Assembly: GCA_900299555.1 (NCBI GenBank) | Contig: OODV01000129.1 | Location: 1 to 48,292, forward strand | From: an uncultured Endozoicomonas sp. | GTDB taxonomy: Bacteria > Pseudomonadota > Gammaproteobacteria > Pseudomonadales > Endozoicomonadaceae | Length of the DNA: 48,292 nucleotides | Reading direction: 5' to 3' | Shown here: positions 43,609 through 48,292 of the stretch, one piece after another | Layout: the number at the start of each line of letters is the position of its first letter | Numbering within the stretch: the first letter of the stretch is position 1 | Position numbers and translations under genes: made by a program | Notes under the pieces: model-generated | What the model was told of the DNA's origin: nothing | The model's input: only the letters and a program-made list of their open reading frames with translations | Databases searched by the model: none

Positions 43609-43941
43609 ATGGATTACGCGACTTATCAGGCAAGTAGCTGCGATGTTATTGAATTACATAGTAAATTTGATGCAGATACTGTCAATGAAGTTAGGAATCA
43701 CTTTGATCATTTAATAAAAGATTGTGCCGGTGATGTGCTTGTTGATATGAGTTCAGTTAATGAGCTTGATTCTTCGGGTATTGGAGCCTTGGTTTTTCTT
43801 TATAAGCGACTGAAGATAGAGAGTAGAAATCTTGGATTGCTTGGCGTTAATGGAAAGCCTGACGAGTTATTGACTATGCTCAGGATTAACCAGACGATTA
43901 AGCAATATGAAAGTGTTGACGAGTATTTGTCGAAAAAGTAG
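43609..43941 (+). CDS. STAS-domain protein (anti-sigma-factor-antagonist-like, SypA-like)
   Basis: A 110-residue single STAS domain, a phosphorylation-switched binding module. The motif ELDSSGIGALVFLYKRL is complete and places the phospho-accepting serine at Ser56. The N-terminal strands and the last helix (NQTIKQYESVDEYL) are typical. In Vibrio fischeri, SypA is such a domain, encoded first in the syp locus and switched by SypE to control biofilm. Here too it leads the operon with the polysaccharide exporter. No SypE-like kinase/phosphatase is in the window. GGAGTAGAGGG precedes the ATG. Confidence 0.93.
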   Translation: MDYATYQASSCDVIELHSKFDADTVNEVRNHFDHLIKDCAGDVLVDMSSVNELDSSGIGALVFLYKRLKIESRNLGLLGVNGKPDELLTMLRINQTIKQYESVDEYLSKK

Positions 43942-44476
43942 AAATAAGACTTTTATTTTTTCTATTTTGTCCAATATTAAATATATTGGACAACTTTCTA
44001 TTTGCTTTTATTTTCCTCTGATCTCTTCCTGTGTGGTGCTTTGGCCTCTTCATAGCGATCGTGACTATAGTCTTTCTATTGATGAAAGTCGTCAAATAAG
44101 AGATATTGATCAATCTTATGTAATAAATCTCTTTGAATTAAGCAAGCATCGATACCTTGAGCTGAAAAGTTCAGGTGGTGAGTATTGTTTTCCAGGCCAA
44201 ATGATCATTATTCAAAAGCAGCATCAACTAATAAAGTATGAAATAGATGGTGATCTCCTGGGTGATGCCAGCAATACTTTAACTGAATCTTTCTCATCTT
44301 TGGAGAAAGTCAGGACTCTGATGGAAAAGGAAGCCGAAGATGGTGGGTGTACTTTACAGTATGCTGCTGGTTTTATTCAAAAAGCTGAAAAGCTGTTGAA
44401 GTCAGAAGATTCAGTGTTGGGTCTCAGTGATTGGCCAAGGCCTATGAACTTGCGCATGTTTATGCGGAGCAAGTGA
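43907..44476 (+). CDS. Small exported or lipoprotein-like protein of the polysaccharide operon
   Basis: A 189-codon frame is open from an ATG at 43907 inside the STAS gene, but its first 20 codons are unlikely to be used. A later start (TTG at 43967, or others near it) would put a hydrophobic signal (QLSICFYFPLISSC) near the N-terminus with a lipobox-like ISSC. No good ribosome binding site settles the start. The mature part (about 140 aa) contains HRYLELKSSGGEYCFPGQM and CTLQYAAGFIQKAEKLL and has no recognised family. It sits where sypB (OmpA-like) lies in syp, but I see no OmpA motif. It shares one base with the exporter gene. Confidence 0.65.
   Translation: MKVLTSICRKSRNKTFIFSILSNIKYIGQLSICFYFPLISSCVVLWPLHSDRDYSLSIDESRQIRDIDQSYVINLFELSKHRYLELKSSGGEYCFPGQMIIIQKQHQLIKYEIDGDLLGDASNTLTESFSSLEKVRTLMEKEAEDGGCTLQYAAGFIQKAEKLLKSEDSVLGLSDWPRPMNLRMFMRSK
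43967..43993. other. Perfect 11-bp inverted repeat at the start of the exported-protein gene
   Basis: TTGTCCAATAT (43967-43977) and ATATTGGACAA (43983-43993) are perfect complements with a 5-base loop, 26 bases after the STAS stop. There is no T run. It could moderate expression between the two genes or hide a start site for the following gene. Confidence 0.5.
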
Positions 44477-47292
44477 TGAAGTATTTTAATGGAGAGTATT
44501 GCAAGAACACCATTTATGGCTATCTGTTTTTTTTATTGTTAGCTTTATCTACTGGGCTTTCTGCCAATTCAAATATAGAAGAAAATGGGGTGTTTTTTAT
44601 TGAATTAAGTGGTAGTGATAAATCATTGCCTGCTTTGCTGGTTAACGAGAATGAGGAAGTTAATCTTACTGATGGAACTATCATCGGTCTAAGCAATCAT
44701 GATAGTGAACAGGCTGCCTCCAAGATACTCAAAGAGCTTTCGAAATCCCATGATATTAAATCCGTAAAGTATTTTGATTCTGAAAGTTTGCTTAATATTG
44801 CTGTTCTAGGAGATATCCAGAGTCCTGGTAAATATCTTATCCCTGTAGGTTCCTATCTGAACAAGCTGAATTTTTATCACCCAATTTATGATGACATGGC
44901 GTTTAATGCTCAATATACCGTTATTAGGGCTGGGCAGCAGATAAAAGTCAGTTCCAATAGTTTATCCGAATGGGAGCTTAAGCCTGGTGATGCTGTTATG
45001 ATATCTCTGGATAAACGGCATGTGGAAAAAACAGAGAAGAAAGGTAAGGATAGACGTAATGCTAAGGGTGCAATTAACGAGACTATAACTCTTAAGCCTA
45101 TTGAAGACCCTGTAGTGGTTGCTTCGGAAAAAACAGTTATTGAAAGCGAGGATGGTAAAGAAGTAAAAAATATTTCGGATGGTGTAGATGCTAAATCAGA
45201 AAGCAGTGAGATTACATCATCTGCACGAGTGAGAGATCCTGAACGTTATAAACTGCAGTCCGGTGATATTCTGGTTGTTGGCTTACCCGGAGAGGAGGGG
45301 TTTAATAAAAATTTCCTGATAGGGAGAGATGGAACTATCCATCTGCCTGAAATTGGGCAGCTGAAAACTGCAGGTCTGACGTTGAGAGAAGTAGAAAAAG
45401 TCATTTATACCGCGCTATCCGATGTATTTTTAGGGTTGGATAATTTGACAATACAGCTGAAAGAAAAAAGATTATTAGTCACAGTGCTGGGTTTTGTAAA
45501 TAACCCTGGAGAAGTTGAGCTTCCCAGTACGGGAAATATCCAGATGGCGATTACTGAAGCTGGTGGTTTTGTTGATGGGGCTCAGCTCGACAAGCTTCAG
45601 TTAAGAAGAGACGGGAAAAAGAATGTATTCAACTTTAAGCGCTATTTGGATACAGGTGACCCGAATGTTCTGCCCGAAATAAAATCTCTTGATGAAATAT
45701 TTGTTCCAACGTCTCCCGGTTTGAGCAGTGTTCATGGTGAGCCTCGGGTTGTTGATGACAAAGCGGTTGACTCTGTATCTGATAGAACAGTTATCAAAGT
45801 TTTTGGTGAGGTTCTCAGGCCGGTGAGTTTTCCTTATCAGGAGGGAATCAACGTAGTTGATGCCATTTTGAAAGGAGGTGGGGTTACCCGTTATGCCAAT
45901 GTTGAACAGGTGCGGGTACTGTCAGGGAGCGAGCCTCAGCTGTTTAACCTGAAAGCTTATCTGGACAGCGGTAAAGCAGGTGATTTGCCACTTTTGCAAG
46001 AGGGGGCGACCGTTTATGTGCCTAAGCAGGTTGATTCTATATCGGGTGGTGGTCGTACTGTCTATGTGATGGGGCAAGTACAAAAACCAGGAGCTTATGA
46101 GACTGCTAAAAACGTAACCTTTTTGGATGTTTTGGCAAATGCAGGGGGGCCAAATCGCTATGCTGATATAAGGTCGGTCAGAATTTTGCGGAAAGATGGT
46201 ACTGTAATGCCATTTAATCTTCAGGATTTTACTGAAGGTAGATCCACTGATTTACCTCCTATGGAGCCAGGTGATGCGGTCTTCTTTCCTGAAAAAGGCC
46301 CTGAAGATGACAAGTCCTGGTTGAAACTAGAGACTTCTAATGCGCTTAAAATTCTGGGAGCCATTAAAAAGCCAGGGCGTTATGAGTGGGCTCCGTCTGT
46401 CGATTTTATGGACTATATCAGTAATGCTGGTGGCCCTACTGCTAAAGCAGATCTGGCACGTGTGAAAATTATTAAACCTGGCCCAGATAATCAGCGCATT
46501 AATATTGAGTTTAATCTTCAGGAATTTATTGAAATCGGTGGGCAGTGGTCTGATATGCCTGAATTGTCGGGAGGTACAACAATCGTTATTCCCGAGTTAC
46601 CTGATAATCCGACGTCCAATACTTCAAGCTGGATTAAGCTGCCCAGGGAAAATGCCATTTATATTATGGGGGCGGTTAAAACACCAGGTCGATATGCATT
46701 TAATGAAGAAATGGGTTTTCTAGATATCATTGCCGCTGCAAATGGCCCTTCAGAAGAAGCTGACCTAAGCCGGATTCGGGTGATTCATCGCAATGAGGGG
46801 GCTCCCAATGTTAGTAAATTGAACCTACTTCAATACTTTGAAACAGGCGATGAGAGTCTGCTCCCTACAGTGAAATCAGGGGATACTATTTTCTTTTCAT
46901 CGAGAAAGCGAAAATGGGTAGAGAAGCACCCTGAAGATACGGTCCGAATTATGGGGTCGGTGTTTAAGTCGGGTCGTTATGAGTTTACGAATAATATGAC
47001 AATTCTTGATCTAATCGCTGAAGCTGGGGGGCCAAAAGAAACGGCTTATATTGAAAAAATACTGATTGTAAATAGTTCATGCTGCGAAAGCAGAGCATCA
47101 ACATTTGATCTTGTGGATTTTATGAAGGATCCAGATGCTTCGCGATTACCAGTATTAAGGGCAGGAGATACAGTCTTCGTTCCAGAGCTATCACAGTCTA
47201 ACTGGAATAACTTTAATGACCTGGTTGCTGATACCGCAGGTATCCTGAATGTACTTATGATGCTGACGAACTTAGGGTGGCTTAGACCATGA
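44476..47292 (+). CDS. Outer-membrane polysaccharide export protein (OPX/Wza-like) with many SLBB domains
   Basis: A 938-residue periplasmic/outer-membrane exporter. I start it at the ATG at 44476, which shares a base with the upstream stop and has CGGAG ahead. A signal peptide follows (YLFFLLLALSTGLSA). Layout: an SLBB-like segment (about 110-180), a polar linker, the poly-export domain (about 256-345: YKLQSGDILVVGLPGEEGF, GRDGTIHLPEIGQL), then six SLBB units (about 345-425, 438-520, 528-605, 624-708, 726-805, 823-905). Each reads about like VMGQVQKPGAYE...DVLANAGGP. Wza itself has two. No C-terminal membrane helix of the Wza kind is evident. It corresponds to sypC but is much larger. Confidence 0.9.
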   Translation: MKYFNGEYCKNTIYGYLFFLLLALSTGLSANSNIEENGVFFIELSGSDKSLPALLVNENEEVNLTDGTIIGLSNHDSEQAASKILKELSKSHDIKSVKYFDSESLLNIAVLGDIQSPGKYLIPVGSYLNKLNFYHPIYDDMAFNAQYTVIRAGQQIKVSSNSLSEWELKPGDAVMISLDKRHVEKTEKKGKDRRNAKGAINETITLKPIEDPVVVASEKTVIESEDGKEVKNISDGVDAKSESSEITSSARVRDPERYKLQSGDILVVGLPGEEGFNKNFLIGRDGTIHLPEIGQLKTAGLTLREVEKVIYTALSDVFLGLDNLTIQLKEKRLLVTVLGFVNNPGEVELPSTGNIQMAITEAGGFVDGAQLDKLQLRRDGKKNVFNFKRYLDTGDPNVLPEIKSLDEIFVPTSPGLSSVHGEPRVVDDKAVDSVSDRTVIKVFGEVLRPVSFPYQEGINVVDAILKGGGVTRYANVEQVRVLSGSEPQLFNLKAYLDSGKAGDLPLLQEGATVYVPKQVDSISGGGRTVYVMGQVQKPGAYETAKNVTFLDVLANAGGPNRYADIRSVRILRKDGTVMPFNLQDFTEGRSTDLPPMEPGDAVFFPEKGPEDDKSWLKLETSNALKILGAIKKPGRYEWAPSVDFMDYISNAGGPTAKADLARVKIIKPGPDNQRINIEFNLQEFIEIGGQWSDMPELSGGTTIVIPELPDNPTSNTSSWIKLPRENAIYIMGAVKTPGRYAFNEEMGFLDIIAAANGPSEEADLSRIRVIHRNEGAPNVSKLNLLQYFETGDESLLPTVKSGDTIFFSSRKRKWVEKHPEDTVRIMGSVFKSGRYEFTNNMTILDLIAEAGGPKETAYIEKILIVNSSCCESRASTFDLVDFMKDPDASRLPVLRAGDTVFVPELSQSNWNNFNDLVADTAGILNVLMMLTNLGWLRP

Positions 47293-47996
47293 TTAAGCTT
47301 CCCATTAACTATCTGGAAATAGAAGAGATCTATAGCAACAGTATTGGTAAGGGTATGCGCTCTGTTGCTATTACTTCCGCTAATTCAGAAGAAGGCTGCA
47401 GTACGCTGGCCTATGCATTGAGCCAGAGAAGTGAAGTGGATGGGAAGCGGACTCTATTAGTAGAACTCAATATGCTGCACCCTGAGCTAGGTGATATATC
47501 GGGACATATTCACACGGACTGGCTACCTAACCCCAAGTCGGCAGATGACTCTATTATGCGAACTGATGATGTGAACCTGGATATTCTGCCGGCTCCTTGT
47601 GATAGTGATGTATTAAGTTTCCGGAATATCGCCAATATGAGTAAGCTCATGCAGCATTGGATGGAAAATTACGATGCTGTTATTTTTGATACCTCTCCGG
47701 TGAATGCTCGAAACCGTAATAATATTCCTGCTGAATCCATTTGTGCGATGGTGGATGGAACTATCTTAATGGTTATGGCAGGGATTACTCGGCAGACGCA
47801 GTTTAAGGCCGCTTTGGATCGATTAAATCATAATGATGTTTCACTGATTGGAGTGGTTTTTAATGACTACCGTAACCCTCGTCTTGCTGATGAAATCTGT
47901 AGAGAAACACACCGGTTGGATAACTGGTTTCCCAATGTTATGAGTAAAATCAGACGTCATATCAAGAGATCTTCATTCTTTAATATCGACCTATAA
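47289..47996 (+). CDS. CpsD/CapB-like tyrosine-kinase-fold protein with lost Walker A lysine
   Basis: A 235-residue protein with the fold of BY-kinases that pair with Wzz proteins. The fold is recognisable: VAITSANSEEGCSTLAYALS at the P-loop, LLVELNMLHPELG at the Walker A' position, and YDAVIFDTSPVN with Asp134 at Walker B. Two catalytic features are changed. The P-loop Lys is Cys37 (GCST instead of GKST), and the A' Asp is Glu/Asn (ELN). The tail ends SSFFNIDL without the usual tyrosine cluster. Kinase activity is therefore unlikely, and a scaffold role is possible. Start overlaps the exporter stop (ATGA). Position fits sypD. Confidence 0.88.
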   Translation: MIKLPINYLEIEEIYSNSIGKGMRSVAITSANSEEGCSTLAYALSQRSEVDGKRTLLVELNMLHPELGDISGHIHTDWLPNPKSADDSIMRTDDVNLDILPAPCDSDVLSFRNIANMSKLMQHWMENYDAVIFDTSPVNARNRNNIPAESICAMVDGTILMVMAGITRQTQFKAALDRLNHNDVSLIGVVFNDYRNPRLADEICRETHRLDNWFPNVMSKIRRHIKRSSFFNIDL

Positions 47997-48021
47997 GTGA
48001 TATGAAGTGATTATAGTTTTC

Positions 48022-48077
48022 CTGACACATAAGTACGGGTAATATCAAAGCCCCTTAAGGTGTGGGTGATGTGTCAG
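48022..48077. other. Inverted repeat spanning the operon end and IS left end
   Basis: CTGACACAT (48022-48030) and ATGTGTCAG (48069-48077) are perfect complements. The second arm lies within the IS1-like end. It might act as a terminator for the polysaccharide operon or be part of the target site of the insertion. Confidence 0.4.
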
Positions 48078-48292
48078 AGTTGTTGATCTGATACATTCCT
48101 GTCTTTTTGAGTCATCTATGGCTGTAGTTCAAGTTGCCTGTATCCATTGTCAACAAATGATCAATGTTGTTACGAACAGGAAAGCTGAGACGGGTCACCA
48201 GCGGTATAGATGCAAGGACTGTAATAAGAGCTTCCAACTGTCTTTCACCACACCAATTGATATTTTCCTGAAACCTGTTGTCAAAGGACTGA
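48065..48292 (+). mobile_element. IS1-family insertion sequence, left end (cut by window edge)
   Basis: From 48065 the sequence GGTGATGTGTCAGAGTTGTT resembles the left inverted repeat of IS1 (GGTGATGCTGCCAACTTACT from memory). It is followed 30-odd bases on by the start of an InsA-like reading frame at 48118. The right end lies outside, so the target duplication cannot be checked. Confidence 0.85.
48118..48292 (+). CDS. IS1-family InsA-like protein, N-terminal part
   Basis: 58 codons are visible, open at the window edge. Two zinc-ribbon pairs are present, CIHC and CKDC, with AETGHQRYRCKDC and SFQLSFTTP. IS1 InsA has AGHQRYLCSHC and WQLQFTYT at the same places. InsA is the DNA-binding repressor encoded first in IS1, continued by frameshift into the transposase InsB. 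Whether the element is intact cannot be told. Confidence 0.85.
   Translation, partial: MAVVQVACIHCQQMINVVTNRKAETGHQRYRCKDCNKSFQLSFTTPIDIFLKPVVKGL

Noticed and set aside
1-48292. tRNA, rRNA or CRISPR array
   Set aside because: Reading both strands, I found no tRNA cloverleaf, no rRNA blocks and no regularly spaced repeats.

Overview
The window reads as a chromosomal piece of a host-associated marine gammaproteobacterium. An Endozoicomonas-like member of the Oceanospirillales is my best guess. This is inferred from gene content: an Ysc-class type III secretion system (T3SS), a vibrio-type symbiosis-polysaccharide (syp-like) cluster, an E. coli-like fumarate reductase, and purine nucleoside salvage genes. 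No rRNA or tRNA is present to confirm it. No CRISPR array or prophage was seen.

Left part (1-14 kb): a truncated minus-strand gene at the edge, then a compact T3SS operon sctJ-sctK-sctL (1136-3345). This is followed by an aromatic amino acid permease of the HAAAP family, and by frdABCD (5008-8298) with an FNR-like site upstream and a clear terminator downstream. Next come a translationally coupled pair of unknown minus-strand genes, a short-chain dehydrogenase, a YciC-like membrane protein, an Hpt phosphotransfer protein paired with a DUF1631/PilZ-like protein, and two small unknown genes.

Middle part (14-30 kb): a structured palindromic repeat, then yhcC (radical SAM). A purine salvage block follows: YeiL-like Crp-family regulator, NupX-like nucleoside transporter, deoD, guanine deaminase. 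Two inverted copies of a MITE-like repeat flank its regulator-transporter-deoD part. After a GNAT gene and a decayed mviM oxidoreductase come more T3SS genes: sctX-sctY-sctV on the minus strand, divergent from sctC on the plus strand. The SctC secretin carries an N-terminal LysM domain. The presence of sctX and sctY places the system in the Ysc class. glpD and a YbhK/YvcK-family gene follow sctC.

Right part (30-48 kb): a large polysaccharide locus. The minus-strand operon (43233 down to 30100) runs: GGDEF/EAL phosphodiesterase, GT4, Wzx-type flippase, O-antigen-ligase/polymerase, hexapeptide acetyltransferase, GT4, lipoprotein, Wzz-like chain-length protein, GT4, GT2, initiating sugar transferase. 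The divergent plus-strand operon (43609-47996) runs: STAS-domain protein, a small exported protein, a giant polysaccharide-export protein with seven SLBB-like units, and a CpsD-like kinase with a destroyed Walker A lysine. Order and gene types recall the Vibrio fischeri syp locus (STAS, OPX, CpsD-like; flippase, ligase, acetyltransferase, GT, Wzz, GT2, sugar transferase, plus a nearby c-di-GMP phosphodiesterase).

The window ends inside an IS1-family insertion sequence, whose left inverted repeat begins at 48065. The T3SS and the Syp-like polysaccharide lie a few kilobases apart and both act at the host interface.
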